Shown piece after piece: positions 16,188 to 25,611 of a stretch of DNA of 64,000 nucleotides. Numbering within the stretch: position 1 is the first letter of the stretch; every line of letters begins with the position of its first letter. This DNA is from Haliea sp964022665. Its GTDB lineage: Bacteria > Pseudomonadota > Gammaproteobacteria > Pseudomonadales > Halieaceae. The notes below the pieces were generated by a model. It was not told where the DNA came from and made no database searches. It saw nothing but the letters and a program-made list of their open reading frames with translations. The DNA lies in contig CAXIDF010000001.1 in NCBI GenBank assembly GCA_964022665.1, forward strand, positions 310,001 through 374,000, written 5' to 3'. The translations under genes were made by a program, and so were the position numbers.

Positions 16188-18605
16188 TTAGACGTCCAGG
16201 TTAGCCACCGACAGCGCATTCTGCTCGATGAACTCACGCCGGGGCTCAACGTGGTCGCCCATCAGTGTGGTGAAGATCTGGTCCGCCGCAATGGCATCCT
16301 CGATCGTCACCTGCAGCATGCGACGCGCTTCCGGGTCCATGGTCGTTTCCCACAGCTGCTCCGGGTTCATTTCACCCAGGCCTTTGTAGCGCTGGACGTT
16401 ATAGCCCTTGCGCGCTTCCGCCATCAACCAGGTGAGACCGTCCTCAAAACTGCGGGTGGGGAAGGTCTTGTCGCCGCGCTGGAAGTAGCCGTCTTCATCG
16501 ATCAGTGTGTTCAGGGTTTCACCCAGCGCGACCAGACTGCGGTATTCGCCGGAAGAAAAGAACTCGTGCCGGTACTCGGTTTCCGTTTCCACACCGTGTG
16601 CCAACAGCTTTACCACAGGGTAGTGGGTCTGCCGCTCTTGATCGCGCCGCACACTGACGGTATACACGGCTCCCTTGGGCGCCACAGTTTGTAAGCACTC
16701 ACTTAGACTTTGCGCAAAGGCGATAACAGCGGCTTCATCGCGCATTTGGTCGAGGGTCAGGCTGGCGCCGTAGACCATCTGCCAAAGCACCGGTGGGGCA
16801 TACAGGCGGCCCAAGCGGTCAATGGTGGCCGCGACCTTGCGGAACCGCTCCACCAGCTCTTCCAGGCCCGTACCGGTAATGGGCGGCGCCTCGGGGTTCA
16901 CAACAATGGCGGCGCCGTCCAGAGCAGCCTGTGTCAGATAGCGGTTAAGCGCTTCGTCATCTTTCAGGTACTGGCCCTGTTTGCCGCGCGAAATCTTGTA
17001 CAGCGGCGGCTGGGCAATGAAGATATGCCCGCGCTCAATGAGTTCGCGCATCTGGCGGAAGAAGAAGGTCAGCAGCAGGGTGCGGATGTGCGAGCCATCA
17101 ACGTCCGCATCGGTCATGATGATGATGCTGTGGTAACGCAGCTTTTCCGGATTGAACTCGTCCTTGCCGATACCACAGCCCAAGGCCGTCACAATCGTGC
17201 CGACTTCGGCTGAACCCAGCATCTTGTCAAACCGGGCCTTCTCGACATTGAGGATCTTGCCCTTGAGGGGAAGAATCGCCTGGAATTTGCGGTTGCGGCC
17301 CTGCTTGGCAGAGCCACCGGCCGAGTCACCCTCAACCAGATAAATTTCCGACAGCGCCGGGTCCTTCTCCTGACAGTCAGCGAGCTTGCCCGGCAGGCCG
17401 GCAATATCCAGGGCACCCTTGCGCCGCGTCATCTCGCGAGCCTTGCGCGCCGCTTCCCGCGCGCGAGCCGCATCGAGCATCTTGCCGACAACGGCACGGG
17501 CTTCACCGGGATTTTCCAAAAGGTAGTCATTGAAGTAGGTGTTCATCGCCTGCTCAACGGCTGTTTTCACCTCGGAAGACACCAGTTTGTCCTTGGTTTG
17601 CGAGGAAAATTTGGGGTCCGGCACCTTCACCGAGATGATCGCGGTCAGGCCTTCCCTGGCGTCGTCGCCGGTTGTAGACACCTTGGCCTTCTTCGCCATG
17701 CCCTCGCGTTCGATATAGCTGTTCAGGCTGCGGGTGAGCGCGGCGCGGAAGCCCGCCAGGTGGGTGCCGCCGTCGCGCTGGGGGATATTGTTGGTGTAGC
17801 AGAAAATATTCTCTGCAAACGCATCATTCCACTGCAGCGCCACCTCAACACCAATCCCGTCCTCCAGGTCCACCTGGAAGTGGAAGGGTTTGTTCACCGC
17901 GGTCTTGTTGTTGTTCAGGTAGTCGACAAAGGCGCGCAGGCCCCCGTCATACTGGTAGTTTTCCTCGCGGCCCGAGCGCTCATCCTTCAGGCGAATATTG
18001 ACGCCGGAGTTGAGGAACGCCAGTTCGCGCAGGCGTTTAGCCAACTGGTCGAAGTGGAAGAGAATGTTGGTAAAGGTGTCGGGGGAGGGGTGAAAACGTA
18101 CCGATGTCCCCGTACCTTCTGTATCCCCGATAACCGCCAGCGGTGCCTGGGGCACGCCGTGGTGGTAGATCTGTTCATAGCGCTTACCCTCGCGGCGAAT
18201 GGTCAGCACCAGCTCCCGAGACAGGGCATTCACCACGGACACACCCACCCCGTGCAGGCCCCCAGAGACCTTGTAGGTGTTGTCGTCGAACTTGCCGCCC
18301 GCGTGCAGCACGGTCATGATCACTTCCGCCGCGGAGACACCTTCCTCGTGCATCTCGGTTGGAATACCACGGCCATCGTCACTCACGGTGACCGACTCAT
18401 CCGGATGAATCACGATATCCACGCGGCTGCAGTGGCCTGCCAGGGCCTCATCGATAGAGTTATCCACGAGTTCAAAGACCATGTGGTGCAGGCCGGTGCC
18501 GTCGTCCGTGTCGCCGATATACATGCCCGGACGCTTGCGGACCGCATCAAGGCCCTTCAGGACCTTGATACTGGAGGAATCGTAGTGGTGCTCATTGTCA
18601 GTCAT
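16188..18605 (-). CDS. gyrB: DNA gyrase subunit B
   Basis: 805 residues, full length for GyrB. It is the ATPase subunit of gyrase, which introduces negative supercoils. N-terminal GHKL ATPase motifs include ELVDNSIDEALAG, SDDGRGIP and GGLHGVGVSVVNALS. The Toprim domain holds EGDSAGGSAKQGRNR and the DADVDG metal site, and the C-terminal tail has QRYKGLGEMNPEQLWETTM. It lies 163 bp downstream of recF, in the standard dnaA-dnaN-recF-gyrB order. That gap carries a TATAAG-like sequence but no convincing promoter. Confidence 0.98.
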   Translation of the reverse strand: MTDNEHHYDSSSIKVLKGLDAVRKRPGMYIGDTDDGTGLHHMVFELVDNSIDEALAGHCSRVDIVIHPDESVTVSDDGRGIPTEMHEEGVSAAEVIMTVLHAGGKFDDNTYKVSGGLHGVGVSVVNALSRELVLTIRREGKRYEQIYHHGVPQAPLAVIGDTEGTGTSVRFHPSPDTFTNILFHFDQLAKRLRELAFLNSGVNIRLKDERSGREENYQYDGGLRAFVDYLNNNKTAVNKPFHFQVDLEDGIGVEVALQWNDAFAENIFCYTNNIPQRDGGTHLAGFRAALTRSLNSYIEREGMAKKAKVSTTGDDAREGLTAIISVKVPDPKFSSQTKDKLVSSEVKTAVEQAMNTYFNDYLLENPGEARAVVGKMLDAARAREAARKAREMTRRKGALDIAGLPGKLADCQEKDPALSEIYLVEGDSAGGSAKQGRNRKFQAILPLKGKILNVEKARFDKMLGSAEVGTIVTALGCGIGKDEFNPEKLRYHSIIIMTDADVDGSHIRTLLLTFFFRQMRELIERGHIFIAQPPLYKISRGKQGQYLKDDEALNRYLTQAALDGAAIVVNPEAPPITGTGLEELVERFRKVAATIDRLGRLYAPPVLWQMVYGASLTLDQMRDEAAVIAFAQSLSECLQTVAPKGAVYTVSVRRDQERQTHYPVVKLLAHGVETETEYRHEFFSSGEYRSLVALGETLNTLIDEDGYFQRGDKTFPTRSFEDGLTWLMAEARKGYNVQRYKGLGEMNPEQLWETTMDPEARRMLQVTIEDAIAADQIFTTLMGDHVEPRREFIEQNALSVANLDV

Positions 18606-18768
18606 TGGATAACTCTCTTCTCTCTGCTACCGACGCGCCAGTGCACATTCGGCTTATAAATTCGACGCCGGATCCCGTAGCGCGCCGCTTTGAACCTGTA
18701 AGTCCAGCCCTGCGCGACCTCACGAAACCCAAACCGCCCGTGCCCCGCCCGGGAGCGGAGCTTTCGAT

Positions 18769-19875
18769 CTAACCCGCAGCAACAGACTGCTGCGAAACGG
18801 CGCCCTGTTCCACGTGGAACATCAGGGGCTTTACGCCATCAGGCCACATGCCTGCGAGATCGGCGGCGTCTACACAGGTGATAAACACCTGTGCCTGCAG
18901 CGCCGTAAGCGCCTCGCAGACCTGTCTGCAATGCTGTGCGTCCAGCTCCGACGGCAAATCATCCACGAGGTACACGCATTCCCGTGGCTGTGCCTCGGAC
19001 ATAATTTGCCCCTGAGCCAGCTTGAGGCCGCACACCACCAGCTTTTGCTGGCCCCGCGACAAGGTTTCCGCCGCTGAATATCCTGACACCGTAACACGAA
19101 GGTCAGCACGCTGGGGGCCCACATGCGTGTACCCTTGTTCCCGGTCCGCGATCTCACTGGCAGCGAGGGCCGCCGAATACGCGAGCGACTTGTCCCAACC
19201 CTTGCGATAACGCAGTTCCAGGCCCTCGAGCGCCGGCGACAGTTCGGACATGATCCCCCGAAACCGCGGCGCGAGTGCCTCAAAGTAAGCCTGTCTGAAC
19301 GCGTGAATCTGTTCACCAGAGGTGGCCAACTCACGGGTCCATACCGACAACTCAGATTGCTCCAGTTTACCACGCCGCAGGAGCTTGTTGCGCTGTTTTA
19401 CGCACCGCTGGAATCGCTGCCATTCAGAGAAAAAGCGTTGTTCCACGTGGAACACACCCCAGTTCAGAAACTGGCGACGCGCGGCAGGGCTACCCGTGAG
19501 CAAGTCAAAGGACGCGGCATTCAACACCTGGAGGGGTAAATGGGCAACCAGCTCCGCGACCGACCGCACTTTTTCACCCGCCAGTTTGATCTGCAACTCA
19601 CCGCTGACATCGCGCTGCACGGCAACCGCCGCGCGCTGACCCGCCGTGGAAAACTCGGTAACCCCATACACCGTACAACGCTGCTCGCCGTGAGCAACCA
19701 GAGTGCGTGGTGTGCCGGTGCGAAAGCTGCGCGACATGCCCAGCATGTGCACGGACTCAAGGATACTCGTTTTGCCGCTACCGTTGGGACCGAAGAATAT
19801 ATTGACCTGTCCCAGCTCGCGGAGCGCGACCTGGGACAGATTTCGAATATGGTGGATCTGCAGTTGGGTTAACAA
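18769..19875 (-). CDS. recF: recombination/repair protein RecF
   Basis: 368 residues. Walker A is GPNGSGKTSILE, the signature region is SRGQQKLVVCGLKLAQG and the Walker B is VYLVDDLPSELD. RecF loads RecA at gaps with RecO and RecR. It begins 9 nt after the dnaN stop. The coding sequence carries two perfect parS sites, one early-middle and one at its extreme 3' end, so its codon choice there is under double constraint. Confidence 0.97.
   Translation of the reverse strand: MLTQLQIHHIRNLSQVALRELGQVNIFFGPNGSGKTSILESVHMLGMSRSFRTGTPRTLVAHGEQRCTVYGVTEFSTAGQRAAVAVQRDVSGELQIKLAGEKVRSVAELVAHLPLQVLNAASFDLLTGSPAARRQFLNWGVFHVEQRFFSEWQRFQRCVKQRNKLLRRGKLEQSELSVWTRELATSGEQIHAFRQAYFEALAPRFRGIMSELSPALEGLELRYRKGWDKSLAYSAALAASEIADREQGYTHVGPQRADLRVTVSGYSAAETLSRGQQKLVVCGLKLAQGQIMSEAQPRECVYLVDDLPSELDAQHCRQVCEALTALQAQVFITCVDAADLAGMWPDGVKPLMFHVEQGAVSQQSVAAG
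18806..18821. other. parS centromere site 1 (in the 3' end of recF)
   Basis: TGTTCCACGTGGAACA, an exact match to the universal chromosomal parS palindrome bound by ParB. It reads through the last codons of recF. ParA and ParB genes lie about 11-12 kb to the right. Confidence 0.96.
19439..19454. other. parS centromere site 2 (inside recF)
   Basis: Second exact TGTTCCACGTGGAACA, 633 bp from the first and also within recF. Several parS sites near the origin are usual in Pseudomonas-like chromosomes, where ParB spreads from them and organises origin segregation. Confidence 0.96.
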
Positions 19876-19884
19876 AAACGCTTT

Positions 19885-20991
19885 TTACAGCCGCATGGGC
19901 ATAACGACGTAGAGCGAGTCGCCGTCTTCCGATTCTTCCAACAGCGCGCTGCTGTTCGGGTCAGAAAGCGAGAGTTTGACCTGTTCGCCACTCAGCACAC
20001 CAAGCACATCCAGCAGGTAGCTGACGTTGAAACCGATCTCCACGGAGTCACCCTGGTAATCAACCGATACCTGTTCCTCCGCCTGTTCCTGCTCAGGGTT
20101 GTTGGCGACGATTTCGATGACCTCTGGTGCGACCTTCAAGCGCACGCCACGGTACTTCTCGTTGGAGAGAATCGCGGTGCGGGTGAACGCCTGCCGTAGC
20201 TCCAGGCGCGAACCCAATACGATCTTGTCGGCCGCGCGGGGCAGTACGCGCTCGTAGTCGGGGAACTTACCGTCGACCAGCTTTGATGTGAAGGTGAAGC
20301 CGTCGGTGGTGGCTCGCAGGTGATTGCTGCCCAGCACGACCGCGATGTCCTGATCCTCTTCGAGGAGCAGACGCGACAGTTCAAGTACGCCCTTACGCGG
20401 CAGAATGACCTGGGTGTCCTCGTCCACCGGAACGGGGGAGGGCAGCGTACACATTGCCAGCCGGTGCCCGTCGGTGGCGACCACGCGCAAGCGACCGGTC
20501 TTGAGCTCCAGCAGCATCCCGTTCAGGTAATAGCGCACATCCTGCTGTGCCATCGCGAACGCGGTGCGGTCAATCAAACGCCGCAGTTGACCCTGCTTGA
20601 CGGTAAACCGGTGCGTACCCACACCTTCTTCGACGGCGGGAAACTCCCTGGCGGGTAGCGTGGACAAGGTGAAGCGGCTGCGCCCGGAGCGCACGGTGAC
20701 TTTGCCGTCTTCAACGGTAAATTGTATCTCGCTGCCTTCCGGCAGCGACTTGCAGATATCCACCAACTTGCGGGCGGGCACGGTCACTTCGCCTGGCGCA
20801 GAAACCGGAGACGGCAGTGCTACGCGCCCCACCAATTCAACTTCCAGATCGGTCCCTGTGAGTGACAACTGGTCACCTTCCAACACCATCAACACGTTGG
20901 ACAGAATCGGCAGCGTCTGCCTCCGCTCAACCACACCGGCTACCAGATTAAGGGGCTTGAGCAATGCATCCCGTGAAATCGAGAACTTCAT
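19885..20991 (-). CDS. dnaN: DNA polymerase III sliding clamp (beta subunit)
   Basis: 368 residues, normal for the three-domain clamp. Recognisable stretches are MKFSISRDALLKPLNLVAGV at the start, RQTLPILSNVLM, and the C-terminal end VMPMRL. Forms a ring that tethers polymerase III. It lies between dnaA (25 nt upstream) and recF (9 nt downstream), in the conserved initiation operon. Confidence 0.98.
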   Translation of the reverse strand: MKFSISRDALLKPLNLVAGVVERRQTLPILSNVLMVLEGDQLSLTGTDLEVELVGRVALPSPVSAPGEVTVPARKLVDICKSLPEGSEIQFTVEDGKVTVRSGRSRFTLSTLPAREFPAVEEGVGTHRFTVKQGQLRRLIDRTAFAMAQQDVRYYLNGMLLELKTGRLRVVATDGHRLAMCTLPSPVPVDEDTQVILPRKGVLELSRLLLEEDQDIAVVLGSNHLRATTDGFTFTSKLVDGKFPDYERVLPRAADKIVLGSRLELRQAFTRTAILSNEKYRGVRLKVAPEVIEIVANNPEQEQAEEQVSVDYQGDSVEIGFNVSYLLDVLGVLSGEQVKLSLSDPNSSALLEESEDGDSLYVVMPMRL

Positions 20992-21016
20992 AAATCCAGG
21001 TTCCTTCCGTACGCGC

Positions 21017-22507
21017 CTACGTCGTGAGTGAGCGCAGCAAGTTTTTGTAATCTTCCCGAATATCAGAGTTGGTTTCGCGAAGTTCCTTTATTTTACGGCA
21101 TGCGTGCAATACTGTCGTGTGGTCTCTGCCACCAAAACTATCGCCGATTTCCGGCAGGCTGTGGTTGGTCAATTCCTTGGCCAGCGCCATAGCCACCTGC
21201 CGTGGCCGCGCCACCGAGCGGCTGCGACGCCGCGACATGAGGTCGGCGACCTTGATTTTGTAATACTCGGCGACCGTGCGCTGGATGTTATCCAGGCTGA
21301 CCTGCTTGTCCTGCAGTGCGAGCAAATCCTTGAGGCTCTCCTTGACCAGGTCAACATCGACTGGCCTACCGGTGAAGTTAGCGCTCGCTATCACTCTTTT
21401 AAGCGCGCCCTCGAGTTCTCTCACGTTGGAACGAATACGCTGGGCGATGAAGAAGGCGGCATCCGGGGGCAGGGTAATACGCGACTGGGCAGCCTTGTTC
21501 ATGAGAATCGCGACGCGGGTTTCCAGCTCGGGTGGCTCGACAGCCACGGTGAGCCCCCAACCAAACCGCGACTTCAGGCGCTCTTCAAGGCCATCTATTT
21601 CCTTGGGGTACCGGTCGCAGGTGAGGATCATCTGCTGACCCCCCTCAAGCAGGGCATTGAAGGTGTGGAAGAACTCTTCCTGGGAGCGATCCTTCTTGGC
21701 AAAGAACTGGATATCGTCGATCAGCAGGGCATCAACCGAGCGGTAATAGCGCTTGAAGTCGCTGATCGCATTCAGTTGCAGTGCCTTCACCATGTCCGCT
21801 ACGAAACGCTCGGAATGCAGGTACACCACCTTGGCCTCGGGGTTCTGGTGCTTCAATGCATTACCGACCGCATGCATCAGGTGGGTTTTACCCAGGCCCA
21901 CCCCTCCGTAAAGGAACAGGGGGTTATAGGCCTCACCCGGGTTTTCAGCCACCTGGCGCGCCGCCGCCAGAGCAAGCTGGTTGGATTTGCCTTCCACAAA
22001 ATTGTCGAAGGTATAAGTGTCTACCAGGTTCTGCTGCTGTGTATCATCCGGGACCGACCGACCGCGCAGGGCAGGCGCCGCCAGACCAAACTCCTGTCGC
22101 GGTGAAGGTGGCGCAACCGCCTGCATTCTCGGCGCCGCTACACTGCGCAGCGCGGTGGCACCACCACTCACCGCATAGCCGGATACTGCCGGCGCCACAA
22201 AAGCATTACCACTGTCGACGACGCTGCGCGCTGCCTGCACCGCGCGAGGCTGTTCGAGATCCCGACCCTGGCCGATTTCCAGCGCCAACCGGGGCACCTC
22301 GGCAGGCGCGATCTGTTGCAACAGCTCCCTGATCCGCGGCGCAAACTTGTCGCTGACAAAATCCTTGATGAATCGGTTAGGCGCAAACAGTGTTAGTTGT
22401 TGACCATCCTGGCTGCTTTGCAGCGGGCGAATCCAGGTGTTGAACTGCTGGCTTGGCAACTCGTCCTGCAGACGATTGATACACTGCTGCCATATGACGT
22501 CTGGCAA
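21017..22507 (-). CDS. dnaA: chromosomal replication initiator DnaA
   Basis: 496 residues with a TTG start preceded by AAGGGGAG. Domain I is at the N terminus (WQQCINRLQDELPSQQFNTW), followed by a variable Ala/Pro/Gln-rich linker. Domain III has Walker A YGGVGLGKTHLMHA and Walker B ALLIDDIQFF, and the C-terminal domain IV has the DnaA-box-reading SFGGRDHTTVLHA. It opens oriC. A perfect DnaA box 135 bp upstream suggests autoregulation. Confidence 0.98.
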   Translation of the reverse strand: MPDVIWQQCINRLQDELPSQQFNTWIRPLQSSQDGQQLTLFAPNRFIKDFVSDKFAPRIRELLQQIAPAEVPRLALEIGQGRDLEQPRAVQAARSVVDSGNAFVAPAVSGYAVSGGATALRSVAAPRMQAVAPPSPRQEFGLAAPALRGRSVPDDTQQQNLVDTYTFDNFVEGKSNQLALAAARQVAENPGEAYNPLFLYGGVGLGKTHLMHAVGNALKHQNPEAKVVYLHSERFVADMVKALQLNAISDFKRYYRSVDALLIDDIQFFAKKDRSQEEFFHTFNALLEGGQQMILTCDRYPKEIDGLEERLKSRFGWGLTVAVEPPELETRVAILMNKAAQSRITLPPDAAFFIAQRIRSNVRELEGALKRVIASANFTGRPVDVDLVKESLKDLLALQDKQVSLDNIQRTVAEYYKIKVADLMSRRRSRSVARPRQVAMALAKELTNHSLPEIGDSFGGRDHTTVLHACRKIKELRETNSDIREDYKNLLRSLTT

Positions 22508-22641
22508 AATACTCCCCTTTGAAGGCCCTTAACTGACCTCCACAACAACTTACTCGCAGATCGCGCGGCGTGTATCCGCGCGTTAGTGACACTTCGGGCT
22601 TTTCGATCCCGATGTCGAGATAATACTCCCCCAAGGGTGAG

Positions 22642-22650
22642 TTATCCACA
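22642..22650 (+). promoter_or_regulatory. DnaA box (TTATCCACA)
   Basis: Exact match to the strong R1-type DnaA box, about 135 bp upstream of the dnaA start and next to the AT-rich stretch. It is near a weak minus-strand -35/-10 pair (TGGATA and TATTAT), so DnaA could repress its own gene here. Confidence 0.85.
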
Positions 22651-22760
22651 CCTCAACGACTTTTTTTTCAAACTCATTTATTCTTAAAATTCATATAGTT
22701 AATAAATATATGCCTATTTTTTAGGCACCGTTTATGAAAGATCAATGTGAACACATGATC

Positions 22761-22769
22761 TGTGTATAA
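22761..22769 (-). promoter_or_regulatory. DnaA box (TTATACACA)
   Basis: Read on the minus strand it fits TTATNCACA exactly. A weaker ATATACACA lies 2 bp further right at 22772-22780. Both are on the far side of the AT-rich stretch from the first box. Confidence 0.75.
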
Positions 22770-22898
22770 CTTGTGTATATCTTTGGGGCAAGGTGTGCGC
22801 TGTTTGCGGCGAAGCCCGCCACCACTGGCTTTCACACCTCGCTCTGGGGACCGCATCACAGCGGTTAACAGGCATAAAAATAAAGCTGCAGGTGAACA

Positions 22899-22927
22899 TT
22901 GAATTCAGGGCGCCCTTTCTCTAGAAT
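22899..22927 (+). promoter_or_regulatory. sigma70-type promoter of rpmH-rnpA
   Basis: TTGAAT and TAGAAT separated by 17 bp, followed by about 110 bp of leader to the rpmH ATG. It should drive rpmH, rnpA, yidD and yidC. Confidence 0.7.
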
Positions 22928-23036
22928 ACCCAACCTTTTTGCGGCCCGGTACTCCACCGTGCTTCCCGTGCAGCACCAATCACGGGGCAGGCGGAGAATC
23001 AGCCTTCTATTTATTACTTCCTACTGGAACAGAGTC

Positions 23037-23171
23037 ATGAAGAGAACATTTCAGCCCAGCGTCCTGAAGCGCAAGCGTACCCACGGCTTCCGCTCCCGCA
23101 TGGCCACCAAGAACGGCCGCCTGGTACTCAGCCGCCGTCGTGCGAAAGGCCGCAAGCGCCTGTCTGCCTGA
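23037..23171 (+). CDS. rpmH: 50S ribosomal protein L34
   Basis: 44 residues, highly basic, MKRTFQPSVLKRKRTHGFR to the end KGRKRLSA: the whole protein is the L34 family. The ATG at 23037 is fixed by alignment; a longer in-frame reading upstream only translates the leader. rnpA begins 15 nt after the stop, as in nearly all bacteria. Confidence 0.98.
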   Translation: MKRTFQPSVLKRKRTHGFRSRMATKNGRLVLSRRRAKGRKRLSA

Positions 23172-23186
23172 TGCCGGAGAGCCTTT

Positions 23187-23591
23187 GTGGGCGCAGCCGC
23201 TGAGAGCGAACCGACACCTGCGGCTTTCGGCAAATGCCGGCGCCTGTTGAATGCGGCCCATTATCGGGCCGTTTTCGATGGAGCCACAGTGAAAGCTTCT
23301 CATCGAAACCTGCTACTATTGGCGCGTCCCGCGGACGGAGCAAAGAGCCGGCTGGGGTTGGTGATTGCCAAGAAGAACGTGCGCAAGGCTGTGCAACGCA
23401 ATCGCATCAAACGCGTTGTACGGGAATCGTTCAGGCACCTGCCCGCTACAGCCCAACCTCTTGATATCGTCTTCCTGGCGCGCCGCGGCCTGGACGATCT
23501 CGACAACGCTTCACTGTTCGCCACGCTGGAAGCACAATGGCAAAAGCTGTCACGACACACCGCCACCGCCCCACGGGCGCGAGACCACTGA
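23187..23591 (+). CDS. rnpA: ribonuclease P protein component
   Basis: 134 residues with a GTG start. The RNP motif is LGLVIAKKNVRKAVQRNRIKRVVRESFR, shown here in family form as residues about 57-84, with the basic patch that binds pre-tRNA and the M1 RNA. It has an N-terminal extension of about 15 residues; a later start is possible but no better start codon is seen. Ends in TGATG, overlapping yidD by one base. Confidence 0.96.
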   Translation: MGAAAESEPTPAAFGKCRRLLNAAHYRAVFDGATVKASHRNLLLLARPADGAKSRLGLVIAKKNVRKAVQRNRIKRVVRESFRHLPATAQPLDIVFLARRGLDDLDNASLFATLEAQWQKLSRHTATAPRARDH

Positions 23592-23818
23592 TGCGTCGTC
23601 TTTTTATTGCCCTGATTTCCCTGTACCGGTATGCCATCAGCCCATTTCTGGGCAATCACTGCCGATTCTATCCGAGCTGCTCGCACTACGCTCAGGAAGC
23701 CATCGAATTGCACGGCGTGGTGCGGGGCTCCTGCCTCACACTGCGACGGCTTGGCAAATGCCACCCCTGGCATGAGGGGGGCGCCGACCCGGTGCCGCCC
23801 TGCAAGCACACTCACTGA
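23591..23818 (+). CDS. yidD: membrane protein insertion efficiency factor YidD
   Basis: 75 residues. The family core is SPFLGNHCRFYPSCSHYA followed by GSCLTLRRLGKCHPW, with the three conserved Cys. A small amphipathic membrane-associated protein that assists YidC. It starts on the rnpA stop (TGATG), which fixes the ATG. Confidence 0.95.
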   Translation: MRRLFIALISLYRYAISPFLGNHCRFYPSCSHYAQEAIELHGVVRGSCLTLRRLGKCHPWHEGGADPVPPCKHTH

Positions 23819-23835
23819 CAAAGCTGATACCCGCT

Positions 23836-25566
23836 ATGGATTTCCAACGTACTCTGCTGATCGGCGCCATCGCGCTACTTTCGTTCATGCTGCTGACCGA
23901 GTGGGTCGCGTTCAAGGATGCCAAAACCATCGCAGCGCAGCCGACTGCCAGCCGCCTGATCAGCAGCGAACCGGGTGGGCTGCCCGCAGCGAACAGTGAG
24001 CTGCCACTCGCACCTGCAGTCACGCCGCCGGGCACTGGCGACGAGGACCTGCCGCAAGCGCCTGAAGCCATTGCCGACCAGCAAGCCGCAGCACCCATGG
24101 TGGCCGAGAGTGGCACCGGCAGCGACATTATTACCGTGCATACAGACGTCCTGCAGGTCGCCATCGATCTACAGGGGGGGGACATCGTGGAACTCGCCCT
24201 GCCGGAGCACCTGGAAGACATCGACGCACCTGATCAGCCCTTCGTGCTGCTGGAACAGAACGAACGCCGTATTTATGTCGCACAAAGCGGCCTGATCGGG
24301 CCCAACGGTATCGACAGCGAATCGCGTGCGCACTTCACAGCCACACAATCACGCTACGAACTGGAACCCGGCGCCGACGAACTTCAGGTCGACCTGATGT
24401 GGCAGAACACGCAGGGGCTATCCATAACCAAGCGCTTCACCCTGCGTCGCGGCGATTATTTGATGACCGTCAGCTATATTGTCGACAACCAGACTGGCGA
24501 GCGCTGGCAGGGCAACCTGTTCGGCCAGATCAAGCGCGATAGCAGCAAGCCGTCTACTGTTGATTCCAGCGGCATGGGCCTGCAGCCCTTTCTGGGCGCT
24601 GCCATTACCCAGCCGGATGAGCGCTTCACCAAATTCACCTTCAAGGACATGCAGGAAGAGCCGTTCCGCGAGCAACTACCCGGCGGCTGGATAGCCATGA
24701 TCCAGCACTACTTCCTCAGCGCATGGATTCCCGCAGCGGACCAGAGTCACACCTACAGCACCCGTGTCACCGCTTCCGGCTTCAACATCGCCGGCTTCAC
24801 CAGCCCCGCGCTGGTCGTTGATTCGGGTGAGCAGGGTGCCGTAAGCGCAGGTTTCTACGCGGGCCCGAAAGACCAGTACCGGCTGGCGGAAATTTCCCCC
24901 TACCTGGACCTGAGCGTCGACTACGGGTGGCTGTGGTGGATTGCGCAGCCACTGTTCTGGCTGCTGATCAAGATACACAGCTTTGTGGGCAACTGGGGTG
25001 TCGCCATTATCCTGCTTACGGTGCTGATCAAAACCGTGTTCTTCAAGTTGTCCGCCACCAGCTATCGCTCCATGGCCAACATGCGTCGCGTTGCGCCAAA
25101 AATGCAGGACATTCGCGAGCAACACGCTGACGACAAGGCCAAGCAGAGCCAGGCCATGATGGAGCTGTACCGCAAGGAGAAGATCAACCCGATGGGGGGC
25201 TGCCTGCCGGTACTGGTGCAAATGCCGGTGTTCATCTCACTGTACTGGGTGCTGATGGAGAGTGTTGAACTGCGCCACTCACCGTTCTTCCTGTGGATCG
25301 AAGACCTCTCGGTGATGGACCCCTACTTCGTACTGCCCCTGTTGATGGGCGCCAGCATGTGGTTCATGCAAAAGCTTAACCCGCCACCGCCGGATCCCAT
25401 GCAGGCGAAAATCATGCAGTGGCTGCCGGTCATCTTTACCTTCTTCTTCCTGTGGTTTCCGGCAGGCCTGGTGCTGTACTGGGTGGTCAACAACCTGCTC
25501 TCAATGGCCCAGCAGTATGTTATTACCCGGCAAATTGAAAAGTCGGACGCCAAAGCCAAGGCCTAG
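23836..25566 (+). CDS. yidC: membrane protein insertase YidC
   Basis: 576 residues with a Gram-negative layout: N-terminal membrane helix (about 7-25), a large periplasmic domain (about 60-350) and a C-terminal five-helix core (from about 375). In the core YRSMANMRRVAPKMQDIRE marks the cytoplasmic hairpin and NPMGGCLPVLVQMPVF the second conserved block. Inserts respiratory and ATP synthase subunits into the inner membrane. 17 nt after yidD. Confidence 0.98.
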   Translation: MDFQRTLLIGAIALLSFMLLTEWVAFKDAKTIAAQPTASRLISSEPGGLPAANSELPLAPAVTPPGTGDEDLPQAPEAIADQQAAAPMVAESGTGSDIITVHTDVLQVAIDLQGGDIVELALPEHLEDIDAPDQPFVLLEQNERRIYVAQSGLIGPNGIDSESRAHFTATQSRYELEPGADELQVDLMWQNTQGLSITKRFTLRRGDYLMTVSYIVDNQTGERWQGNLFGQIKRDSSKPSTVDSSGMGLQPFLGAAITQPDERFTKFTFKDMQEEPFREQLPGGWIAMIQHYFLSAWIPAADQSHTYSTRVTASGFNIAGFTSPALVVDSGEQGAVSAGFYAGPKDQYRLAEISPYLDLSVDYGWLWWIAQPLFWLLIKIHSFVGNWGVAIILLTVLIKTVFFKLSATSYRSMANMRRVAPKMQDIREQHADDKAKQSQAMMELYRKEKINPMGGCLPVLVQMPVFISLYWVLMESVELRHSPFFLWIEDLSVMDPYFVLPLLMGASMWFMQKLNPPPPDPMQAKIMQWLPVIFTFFFLWFPAGLVLYWVVNNLLSMAQQYVITRQIEKSDAKAKA

Positions 25567-25611
25567 TATCGCCCCCTGCGGGGCGCTGCACGGCTGGCGT
25601 ATACTGCCGCT

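Larger units (their letters stand above)
22508..23036. other. dnaA-rpmH intergenic region, candidate oriC
   Basis: 529 bp without a gene between divergent dnaA and rpmH. It contains a perfect DnaA box, a second box of type TTATACACA on the minus strand, a weaker neighbour (22772-22780), several GATC sites and an 80-bp AT-rich stretch at about 22661-22740 that could unwind. The dnaA leader is on the left and the rpmH promoter on the right. In pseudomonads the functional oriC lies in this gap. Assignment is by position and boxes only. Confidence 0.75.
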
